DNA of 19,979 bases from an uncultured Clostridia bacterium (lineage in GTDB: Bacteria; Bacillota_A; Clostridia; TANB77; CAG-508): the NCBI GenBank assembly GCA_947594095.1, contig CANQEA010000019.1, positions 1-19,979 of the forward strand. Direction: 5' to 3'. A model generated the notes under the pieces. It saw only the letters and a program-made list of their open reading frames with translations. It did no database searches and had not been told where the DNA came from. The position numbers were made by a program, and so were the translations under genes. Shown one piece after another: positions 1-6,202 of the stretch. Every line of letters starts with the position of its first letter. Position 1 is the first letter of the stretch.

Positions 1-854
1 AAATGAAGGAACTTGCAGAAGCAGAATATTATGAAACAAAAGAAATGCTTCCAAAAATAGAAGAAGAATTAAAAATACTATTAATACCAAAAGATCCAGA
101 TGATGACAAAAATATCATATGTGAAATTAGAGGTGGAGCAGGCGGAGAAGAAGCAGCTCTATTTGCAGGAACACTATTTAGAATGTATTCTATGTATGCA
201 GAAAAAAAACATTGGAAAATAGATGTACTAAATGAAAACGAAACAGGTCTTGGAGGTTACAAGGAAGTAACATTTATGATAACAGGAAAAGGTGCATATA
301 GTAGACTAAAATTTGAAAGTGGAGTTCACAGAGTTCAAAGAGTACCAGACACAGAAAGCAGTGGAAGAATTCATACTTCAACTGCAACTGTTGCAGTACT
401 TCCAGTTGTAGAAGATGTAGAAATAGAAATAAACCCAGCAGATATAAAAATGGAAGTATATAGAGCATCTGGAGCAGGAGGACAACATATTAATAAAACT
501 TCATCAGCAGTAAGGTTAATCCATGAACCAACTGGAATTGTTGTAGAATGTCAAACAGAAAGATCACAATTCCAAAACAAAGACAATGCTATGAAAATGC
601 TTAGAACTAAATTATATGAAATAGAAAAAGAAAAACAAGATAGTGAAATTGCAAACAGTAGAAAAACTCAGGTAGGATCAGGAGATAGAAGTGAAAAAAT
701 AAGAACATATAACTACCCACAAGGAAGAATTACAGACCATAGAATTGGTATGAGTATTTATCAAATTGAAAACTTTTTAAATGGAGACCTTGATGAAATG
801 ATAGACAATTTAATTGCAGCAGATAGAGCAGAAAGGTTAAAAGGAGAAGAATAA
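1..854 (+). CDS. prfA: Peptide chain release factor 1 (RF1), 5'-truncated by window edge
   Basis: Releases the finished peptide from the ribosome at UAA and UAG stops. The visible 283 residues (from the ATG at 3) carry the GGQ catalytic tripeptide in [11 protein letters not shown] (Gly159-Gly160-Gln161 from that ATG) and the stop-recognition tripeptide PDT in [14 protein letters not shown]. That is the PxT form of RF1, not the SPF of RF2. In E. coli RF1 the GGQ glutamine is residue 235, so about 74 residues lie upstream of the window and the ATG at 3 is internal, not the true start. The frame is open to the TAA at 852-854, immediately followed by a hairpin terminator. In many Firmicutes prfA neighbours a ywlE-type phosphatase gene; here a related phosphatase lies 2.4 kb downstream, which fits a rearranged version of that neighbourhood. 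Confidence 0.97.
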   Translation, partial: MKELAEAEYYETKEMLPKIEEELKILLIPKDPDDDKNIICEIRGGAGGEEAALFAGTLFRMYSMYAEKKHWKIDVLNENETGLGGYKEVTFMITGKGAYSRLKFESGVHRVQRVPDTESSGRIHTSTATVAVLPVVEDVEIEINPADIKMEVYRASGAGGQHINKTSSAVRLIHEPTGIVVECQTERSQFQNKDNAMKMLRTKLYEIEKEKQDSEIANSRKTQVGSGDRSEKIRTYNYPQGRITDHRIGMSIYQIENFLNGDLDEMIDNLIAADRAERLKGEE

Positions 855-877
855 AAAGACACCAACAGGTGTCTTTT
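854..877. terminator. Bidirectional rho-independent terminator
   Basis: Perfect 10-bp inverted repeat AAAAGACACC (854-863), loop AACA, GGTGTCTTTT (868-877). The A-run on one side and T-run on the other let it work on both strands. It overlaps the stop codons of prfA (plus) and the convergent PH-domain gene (minus). Confidence 0.92.
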
Positions 878-1277
878 AAATTACTTCATTTCGTAAATTT
901 TGTTTTTTAGCATTTTCCCATTTATCAATTAATTTATTCATTTCTTCTCTTGAATGTTCTACGTATTTTAGAAGTATTGTTTGTCCTTTATCTTCTATTC
1001 TTATATATCCAAAATTAAATATATTATCTTTAGCTGTGATATTTATTATTCTATATAAAGGAACTACAAGCTGATGTTTAGTAAATATACCTACTTCTGT
1101 CATTAATTTATCATCATTATAATAATATTTGCAATTTTTTAATAAATCATAGTAATATGCGGGTATAATAAAAATAAGAAATCCCATACCTTTTGTTGCA
1201 AAAGTAAATAAAATAGATATGACTAACCAAAAAATTGCCCAAAATTTACTAATTTTAATATAATAGTAGTTATCCAT
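876..1277 (-). CDS. Small bacterial PH-domain (bPH2/YdbS-like) membrane protein
   Basis: Protein of 133 residues. Two closely spaced hydrophobic segments near the N-terminus (around FWAIFWLVISILF and GMGFLIFIIPAYYY) form a membrane hairpin. They are followed by a domain with the pattern of bacterial PH domains of the DUF304/YdbS type (YNDDKLMTEVGIFTKHQLVVPL, then IEDKGQTILL). Such domains are usually membrane-associated and of unknown biochemical function. The frame extends to a TTG at 1289, but GGAG at 1284-1287 lies 6 nt before the ATG at 1277, so that ATG is the likely start. It follows the next gene on this strand by about 20 nt and is probably cotranscribed with it from the promoter near 2090. 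The family call rests on pattern recognition and is moderate. Confidence 0.68.
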   Translation of the reverse strand: MDNYYYIKISKFWAIFWLVISILFTFATKGMGFLIFIIPAYYYDLLKNCKYYYNDDKLMTEVGIFTKHQLVVPLYRIINITAKDNIFNFGYIRIEDKGQTILLKYVEHSREEMNKLIDKWENAKKQNLRNEVI

Positions 1278-1297
1278 AATATACTCCAAATTTTCTT

Positions 1298-2053
1298 TTA
1301 ACGATATTTATATATATATGTCTTATTGTCAACTTTTATATTGATTTCTATAGGTGTATCAGTTTCATCGGAAATATTTTTTGGCATTTCTGCTAAATAA
1401 TAAATTTTTTGTGTTGTTAATGGTTTAATGTTCGTTATATTGCTGTAAGTAAATCCAGTAATATTGTCTGGAATAGTTGAGAAACTAGAATAAGTATAAG
1501 TACCATTGTATTTAACAGTAACATCGGCTACAGAAGATGCTTTTAAATCAATAGTAGAAATGTTTTTGCAATTTAAAACAAGATATAAATATGTATTAGA
1601 TGAGTCGTTTACTTGATAGTGAGTATAAAAGTTGTTTTTTACAGGGGGTTGCACGTCTTGACTAAATTCTGCGCTTTCTATTGTTAATTCAACATCTTTT
1701 CCTGTTATAGTATCTGTTGACGAAATATTTATGTTTTCATCACTTACTGTACTTGTTGGACTACTTACGCCTATTGCATTATTTATCTCATCACCTATAG
1801 TATTTAATGAATTTGATATAAGTCTAAATGAATTAATTGTTATTGCAATAGAAATTATTCCCAACACTAATCCGGCAATAGCACCTCCAGTTCCCTGTTT
1901 TTTAATAATTCCAATTAAACCAAAAATAACTGATAAAATTCCCATAATAATAGACAAATAGTTAAGAAATGGAATAAATGAAACACAAATGGCAATTATA
2001 CCTAATACTAATGCAGCAGTACTTAAGCTGCTTTTTTTATTAGTTTCTTTCAT
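1298..2053 (-). CDS. Membrane protein with DUF4190-like N-terminus and DUF4352-like extracellular domain
   Basis: Protein of 251 residues. The N-terminal third has paired hydrophobic segments rich in Gly/Ile (LVLGIIAICVSFIPFLN, ILSVIFGLIGIIKK, AIAGLVLGIISIAITI), the arrangement of DUF4190 proteins. It is followed by a Ser/Thr/Asn-rich linker and a beta-rich domain (GKDVELTIESAEF through KVDNKTYIYKYR) that resembles DUF4352/telokin-like immunoglobulin-fold domains, presumably outside the cell. Function is unknown. An upstream ATG at 2059 is possible, but AAAGGAGG abuts it and sits 6 nt before the ATG at 2053, so I chose the latter. First gene of a leftward two-gene unit with the PH-domain protein, behind a good promoter. 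Confidence 0.75.
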   Translation of the reverse strand: MKETNKKSSLSTAALVLGIIAICVSFIPFLNYLSIIMGILSVIFGLIGIIKKQGTGGAIAGLVLGIISIAITINSFRLISNSLNTIGDEINNAIGVSSPTSTVSDENINISSTDTITGKDVELTIESAEFSQDVQPPVKNNFYTHYQVNDSSNTYLYLVLNCKNISTIDLKASSVADVTVKYNGTYTYSSFSTIPDNITGFTYSNITNIKPLTTQKIYYLAEMPKNISDETDTPIEINIKVDNKTYIYKYR

Positions 2054-2077
2054 AAACATCCTCCTTTCTTAGTTAGG

Positions 2078-2106
2078 ATTATAACATATATAAAACAAAA
2101 ATGCAA
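2078..2106 (-). promoter_or_regulatory. Sigma-A type promoter for the leftward pair
   Basis: On the minus strand: TTGCAT (2106-2101), 17-nt spacer, TATAAT (2083-2078), preceded by TG one base upstream (extended -10, TGTTATAAT). The start site would lie about 20 nt before the AAAGGAGG ribosome binding site. The -35 is weak (3 of 6), but the -10 is perfect and extended. Confidence 0.72.
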
Positions 2107-2133
2107 TACAAATGTTATACAAATGTTTTGCAT
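2101..2133. promoter_or_regulatory. Candidate operator: tandem 11-bp repeat inside an inverted repeat
   Basis: ATACAAATGTT occurs twice without a gap (2106-2116 and 2117-2127). The pair is bracketed by ATGCAA (2101-2106) and its reverse complement TTGCAT (2128-2133). The left arm is the -35 of the leftward promoter. One-turn spaced direct repeats are typical of sites bound by ribbon-helix-helix dimers, and such a protein is encoded just downstream. Autoregulation is inferred, not shown. Confidence 0.5.
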
Positions 2134-2159
2134 ACAATATATTTTAATATACATATAAT
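2131..2159 (+). promoter_or_regulatory. Possible divergent promoter for the small RHH gene
   Basis: A perfect TATAAT lies at 2154-2159, with no convincing -35 at 17 nt (CATACA at 2131-2136; TTGCAT at 2128-2133 is 20 nt away). The expected start site would be only a few nucleotides before the GAGGTG ribosome binding site at 2168-2173. Weak, because AT-rich DNA gives TATAAT by chance. Confidence 0.3.
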
Positions 2160-2178
2160 TGTATTACGAGGTGATATA

Positions 2179-2355
2179 ATGAAAAAATTTAAAATTCCAT
2201 CTATTCCTCCAACAACAAATAAATGTATTCGTTTTCCAAATGATGTGATAGAAAATGTTGAAAATGCTATAAAGGGTAAAAACTGTACTTTTACAGCATT
2301 TGTAATAGAAGCTGTTAAAATAGCATTGGATAATCTACAAGAAGAAAATCAGTAA
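2179..2355 (+). CDS. Small ribbon-helix-helix (YlcI/YnfO or CopG-like) DNA-binding protein
   Basis: A 58-residue protein. The frame is open back to 2101, but the ATG at 2179 is preceded by GAGGTG (2168-2173) and begins MKKFKIPSIPPTTNK, which matches the usual N-terminus of this family. The core reads as a short strand (CIRFPNDVIENVE) followed by two helices (ENAIKGKNCTFTAFVIEAVKIALDNL), the layout of Arc/CopG/MetJ ribbon-helix-helix repressors, which bind DNA as dimers through the strand. Similar small proteins are common in Clostridia, but I do not know a defined target. The tandem 11-bp repeat directly upstream is a plausible binding site. The gene lies 62 nt before the ZIP transporter and may be cotranscribed with it. 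Confidence 0.68.
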   Translation: MKKFKIPSIPPTTNKCIRFPNDVIENVENAIKGKNCTFTAFVIEAVKIALDNLQEENQ

Positions 2356-2417
2356 CATCATTCATAAAAACCAAAAACAAAAATAAACTTATATAAAAAG
2401 AAAAGGGAGAATTTGCT

Positions 2418-3163
2418 GTGGAAGAAATTTTAAAGACTACAATAATGGGTTTATTTTTTGGTACATTTGGAACAACACTAGGTGGAATTATAGGTGTTGT
2501 AATAAAGAAAAATTCAAATAAATTTTTAAGTTTTATTTTAGCATTAGCGTCTGGGTTAATGATGGCAGTAATATGTTTTGATTTAATACCAGAAGCATTG
2601 GAAATAAGTAATTTATCACATATAATTTTGGGTATTATTTTAGGAATTATAACAATGATATTTTGTGATGTAATAGTAGAAAAAAAATTTAGTACAAATA
2701 GTAAATTTAGTGGCACAAAAAACACATTACTAAAAACAGGAATAATTGTATCAATAGGGTTAGCGATACACAATTTTCCAGAAGGTTTAGCAATTCGGTT
2801 CTGGATTTGAGGCATCTCTAAAACTAGGACTTTCACTTGCAATTGCAATATGTCTGCATGACATTCCAGAAGGAATTTCTATGTCTGTACCTATGAAAAA
2901 TGGAGGAATGAAAATCTCAAAAGTTATTTTTTATGTAGTACTATCAGGAATTACAACAGGAGTAGGAGCTTTTTTCGGAGCAATTGTTGGGTCAATATCA
3001 CAGCAAGTAATAGCTATATGTTTAAGCTTTGCAGCAGGAGCAATGCTATACATTGTATCACGGAGAACTTGTTCCAGAATCTAATAAATTGTATCATGGA
3101 AGAATGACAGCACTAGGTAATATGTTAGGATTTATTTTAGGAATATTTGCAACTATGATTTAA
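2418..3163 (+). CDS. ZIP-family divalent metal transporter, requiring two +1 frameshifts at CGG
   Basis: Imports zinc or related divalent cations across the membrane. It starts at a GTG behind GGGAGA. Read with one base skipped at each of two CGG codons (2796 and 3061), it gives a 247-residue protein, the usual length for bacterial ZIP transporters. The metal-site motifs are both intact: HNFPEG (His118, Glu122; fourth membrane helix) and HDIPEG (His147, Glu151; fifth helix). The first break lies between them: HNFPEGLAI must continue GSGFEASLKLGLSL, whereas the unshifted frame stops after RFWI. The second break lies in MLYIVS, which must continue GELVPES; unshifted it stops after RRTCSRI. The three frame segments together cover the family end to end with no missing residues, so this looks like a functional gene decoded unusually, not a decayed one. 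A two-step pseudogene or sequence error is the alternative. Confidence 0.85.
2796..2799 (+). other. +1 frameshift site 1: CGG T in the ZIP transporter
   Basis: Codon 127 in the entering frame is CGG (context GCA ATT CGG TTC TGG ATT TGA). Skipping the C gives ATT GGT TCT GGA, i.e. I-G-S-G, which continues the ZIP family sequence. Without a shift the frame ends at TGA four codons later (2808-2810). Confidence 0.82.
3061..3064 (+). other. +1 frameshift site 2: CGG A in the ZIP transporter
   Basis: Context GTA TCA CGG AGA ACT. Skipping the C gives S-G-E-L-V-P-E-S, the expected start of the last ZIP helix segment (residue 215 onward). Unshifted, the frame stops at TAA (3082-3084). Confidence 0.82.
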
Positions 3164-3186
3164 TGTGTATATTAATAAAATTTCCC

Positions 3187-3215
3187 TTGAATTAGATTAT
3201 TAATTATGCTAAAAT
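3187..3215 (+). promoter_or_regulatory. Sigma-A type promoter with extended -10
   Basis: TTGAAT (3187-3192), 17-nt spacer, TAAAAT (3210-3215), with TG one base before the -10 (TGCTAAAAT). It lies 51 nt before the phosphatase start and is likely to drive the phosphatase and following genes. Confidence 0.68.
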
Positions 3216-3266
3216 AATAAAAGCAAAAATTTGCACCTATTTATAGGATTGAGAGGGGAAAATCAC

Positions 3267-3731
3267 GTGAAAATAATGTTTATATGTACGGGAAATATTT
3301 GTAGAAGCGCAATGGCACATAGGTTATTAGAAGACAAAGCAAAAAAATTAAATAGAAATGATATAGAAGTATATTCATGCGGAGTTTATGCCCAAGAAGG
3401 AGATGTTCCAACATGGGAAGCAAAAACAGTTATGAAAGATGAATATGATATAGATATGAGCAAGCATAGAGCAACATATATTAGAAACTCTAACATAGAA
3501 CAAATGGATATAATTCTTTGTGCCACACAAAGACATAAAAAAATGGTACAAGCAATGTATCCAGACTTAAAAGAAAAAGTATATACAATGAAAGAATATG
3601 TTGGATATGATAGGGAATATCATGATGAGATAGATATTAAAGATCCATGGGGCTATGATATAGAAACATATAGAAGTTGTATAGCTGAAATTGAAGAATG
3701 CATAGAATTATTACTTAAAAAAATATCTTAA
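3267..3731 (+). CDS. Low-molecular-weight protein phosphatase (LMW-PTP/YwlE family)
   Basis: A 154-residue cytoplasmic phosphatase, the normal size for the family. The phosphate-binding loop is at the N-terminus, FICTGNICRS (Cys7-x5-Arg13, Ser14), and the general-acid motif DPWG is near the C-terminus (Asp126). The nucleophilic cysteine forms a phosphocysteine intermediate and the aspartate protonates the leaving group. In B. subtilis YwlE, a protein-arginine phosphatase, the residue equivalent to Ile11 is threonine, and it has been linked to arginine specificity. The isoleucine here points to a tyrosine-type phosphatase; this is inference from one residue. Start chosen at GTG 3267, 8 nt after GAGAGGGG; the frame extends back to 3231 without a good ribosome binding site. 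A promoter lies at 3187-3215. Confidence 0.92.
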   Translation: MKIMFICTGNICRSAMAHRLLEDKAKKLNRNDIEVYSCGVYAQEGDVPTWEAKTVMKDEYDIDMSKHRATYIRNSNIEQMDIILCATQRHKKMVQAMYPDLKEKVYTMKEYVGYDREYHDEIDIKDPWGYDIETYRSCIAEIEECIELLLKKIS

Positions 3732-3775
3732 TATAGGACAAGCAAAAGAAGAGATGATAGATGTGAGGGAAATAT

Positions 3776-4396
3776 ATGGATAAATTAGAAATTAAAAATC
3801 CAGGAGTAAAAGAATATTTAGAATATCAATTAGAAAAAAAGCTTGATGAAATTAGTTTAAATGATTTAGATAATATTACTCAAATAACTATTATGGGAAA
3901 AAAGGCAAATGGAGAAATAATAGATGAAGAATTCTTAGATTTAAAATTATTTAAAAATCTAAGAAGTTGTATGATAAAAGATTTTGTAATAAAAGATTTT
4001 AATGTTGAAATAATCAACAGTTTAAAAGATATAGAAATACTTCACTTTGATAATTGCCTATTTAAAAATACTAAGAAAATAGAAGTATCAGTTAATAACT
4101 TAATATTTACTTTTTGTGATAATGTAAATATAGAAAAGTGGGAAAAGTTATATAAAACTGAGCAAATTCGAATGGTATCATGTAAAAAAGCAAATTTTGA
4201 AAAATTAAGTCAATGTTATAACTTAAAAAAATTGTATTTACAATCTATGAATATAAAAGAATTAAATATTATTGATAGCCTACCTAAGTTAGAATATTTA
4301 AATTTAAATGGAAGTAAAGTAAAAAAAGAAGAACAATTAGAAAAATTAAGCACAAAAATACAAATAGAGCATAAAAAAGAAAACTTTCATATTTAA
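3776..4396 (+). CDS. Leucine-rich-repeat-like protein of unknown function
   Basis: A 206-residue Lys/Asn/Ile-rich protein without a signal peptide or membrane segment. Its second half has irregular repeats of about 22 residues with the LxxLxLxx(N/C) spacing of leucine-rich repeats, e.g. LKDIEILHFDNCLF, LKKLYLQSMNIKEL and LPKLEYLNLNGSKV. These usually build a curved protein-binding surface. GAGGG lies 6 nt before the ATG. It sits 44 nt after the phosphatase and 10 nt before the transglutaminase-like gene, so the three are probably one transcript. I recognise no specific orthologue; the LRR assignment is from repeat pattern only. Confidence 0.62.
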   Translation: MDKLEIKNPGVKEYLEYQLEKKLDEISLNDLDNITQITIMGKKANGEIIDEEFLDLKLFKNLRSCMIKDFVIKDFNVEIINSLKDIEILHFDNCLFKNTKKIEVSVNNLIFTFCDNVNIEKWEKLYKTEQIRMVSCKKANFEKLSQCYNLKKLYLQSMNIKELNIIDSLPKLEYLNLNGSKVKKEEQLEKLSTKIQIEHKKENFHI

Positions 4397-4406
4397 GGAG
4401 AAATAG

Positions 4407-6180
4407 ATGAATAAAAACTCAAGACATTTAAAAGATGAACTAAATAGTGTATCAGAAAAAGATCAATATGAGGTAGATATGTTTTTACAAGACCTACATT
4501 ATAAAATTCTATATGATAAAGACAAATATTCATCAATTTTAAATTCAAATAAAAGTGAGGCAACGATACAAGACTTGGTAGAAAGTATAGAACGAGCTAA
4601 ACAAGGACAAGATGATTTTTCAATTAATTGTAATATTGCTAAAATATTGAGCGAATATGTTGATTTGGACAAATTAAATATTTCTATTCAAGTTCCTATT
4701 TTATTAGGAAACGATGTCAAAGATTTTTTGCAAAAATACACAAATATAAAAAAAGTTATTATATTAGACCCAAATTCACTTAGTTCTAAATTAGATGTAG
4801 ATTGGATAAGAGAGCTAGAAAATTATACATTTGAAAACGTTTATGGTGATAAACAAGATATAAAATTAGATGAATTGCTTAAAAGACAAGAGAAATATAT
4901 AGAATATTTATCACGGTAAAGGAGCTAATTTTGATTATTTTGCATATGACTATTTTGTTGAATACAAGGCATATATAAAAAGCGATATTTCATTTGAGAT
5001 GGTAAAAGAAAAAGAAGAATGGCTTAAAAAAATGGGATATCCAGTAGAAACGATAAAATTAATTACAACAATTGACCGAATTAATGATATAGATATTAAA
5101 GAGTTTGAAAAATTTATAGAAAATGGTTCTTATGATGCTAAAGTTATCTATAATTTTTCACATTTAAAATATATGACAAAATATGTAATAGGAAGAATAA
5201 GAAATATCCCAGATATTAAAGGGGTAAAGGTGGAGTTAAAACATAAAGAAGATATGATTTTATCGGTAGAGACAATTGATGAAATAGATGATAAAGACAT
5301 AGAAGATTTTAAAATTGATAAAGTGATAATTGGAAAAATTGGAAATCCTTCCGCGACCCCTTTATCAATTGATAAATATAGAAAAATAAAAGCCAAGCTG
5401 GAAGAAATCGTTGATGGAATATATCCAAATGAAGATGAAGCAGAAAAATTTAAAACAATTTATACAAGACTTGCTAATATGCTTGTGTATGATGATGAGG
5501 CAGCAGAAGATGAAACTCTATATGCTGAAGAAAATTCATCTAAAAGTAGAAATTTAGAAAATGCTCTTTTTTTAGGAAAATGTGTATGTGTGGGTTTTGC
5601 AGAAACTTTAAGGCAAGCATTAAGTCTCGTTGGTATTGAATGTTATATTATAGCTAGTGAAAGTAGTAAAGATGATATAAGCCATGCATATAATATTGTT
5701 AAAATTAATGATAATTATTATAATGCAGATTTAACATGGGATTTAGAAAATATTAGAAATAAAAAAACACCTAAATATTGTTTGAAAAACGATGAAGATT
5801 TTAGAAAAACAAATAAAGAAAAGATTTGCTATCACATGCCAAGGACAGATATGGCTCAATGTATGGAAGAGTGTACAGAAGAGTCTTTAGAAATTTATCC
5901 AGAATTTAGTTCAAATAGTTTGTGGGAGCAGGTTAAGCTATTAGGGAAGACTGTAAGTCAGGGTGTCAAAACTTTTGGATTAGTTGGATTAATTAAACGA
6001 ATAAATCAAGAAAGAAAAAGAGATACAGTAGAACCTATAATGTTAGAAGAAGGCAAAAATGAAGAAGGATTTAAGCAAAGAATTCAAAAAGGTACGCCTT
6101 CGATGGAAAAACAAAATGATACAGCACAGGATTCTGCAAACAAAGAAAAAATAGAACATGCAGACGAAATAGAAAAATAA
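4407..6180 (+). CDS. Transglutaminase-like domain protein, requiring one +1 frameshift at CGG
   Basis: Read with one base skipped at the CGG at 4914, two open frames (4407-4913 and 4915-6180) join into a 590-residue protein. The first part lacks a recognised domain. The second contains a transglutaminase-like papain fold: CVCVGFAETL (Cys394), SHAYNIV (His426) and YNADLTWD (Asp441), the complete Cys-His-Asp triad of the family. No signal peptide or clear membrane segment is visible, so the protein should be cytoplasmic. The C-terminus is a charged, probably disordered tail. AAGGAG precedes the ATG at 4407. No standalone start with a ribosome binding site is evident for the downstream part: the frame runs open from 4915, and the first ATG (4999) lacks one. 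This supports a single gene. Substrate unknown. The pairing with an LRR-like protein could mean a substrate-recruiting partner (speculative). Alternative: two separate genes or a pseudogene. Confidence 0.75.
4914..4917 (+). other. +1 frameshift site 3: CGG T, directly followed by an in-frame TAA
   Basis: Context TTA TCA CGG TAA AGG. Unshifted, translation ends at the very next codon (TAA 4917-4919). Skipping the C gives TCA GGT AAA GGA (S-G-K-G) and opens a frame that runs without interruption to 6180. The preceding codon, TCA, is the same as at site 2. Confidence 0.76.
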
Positions 6181-6202
6181 AAATCAAGACAAGGAGTGAA
6201 AA

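Noticed and set aside
1731..1961. Plus-strand open frame opposite the DUF4190-like gene
   Set aside because: Hydrophobic shadow of the membrane segments on the other strand, lacking a ribosome binding site.
2315..2848. Minus-strand open frame opposite the ZIP transporter
   Set aside because: Antisense shadow of a gene with clear family motifs. No ribosome binding site and no recognisable domain.
2418..3163. ZIP gene as a decayed pseudogene
   Set aside because: All metal-binding residues and the full length are kept. The only lesions are two identical-type CGG shifts, the same as in mreB.
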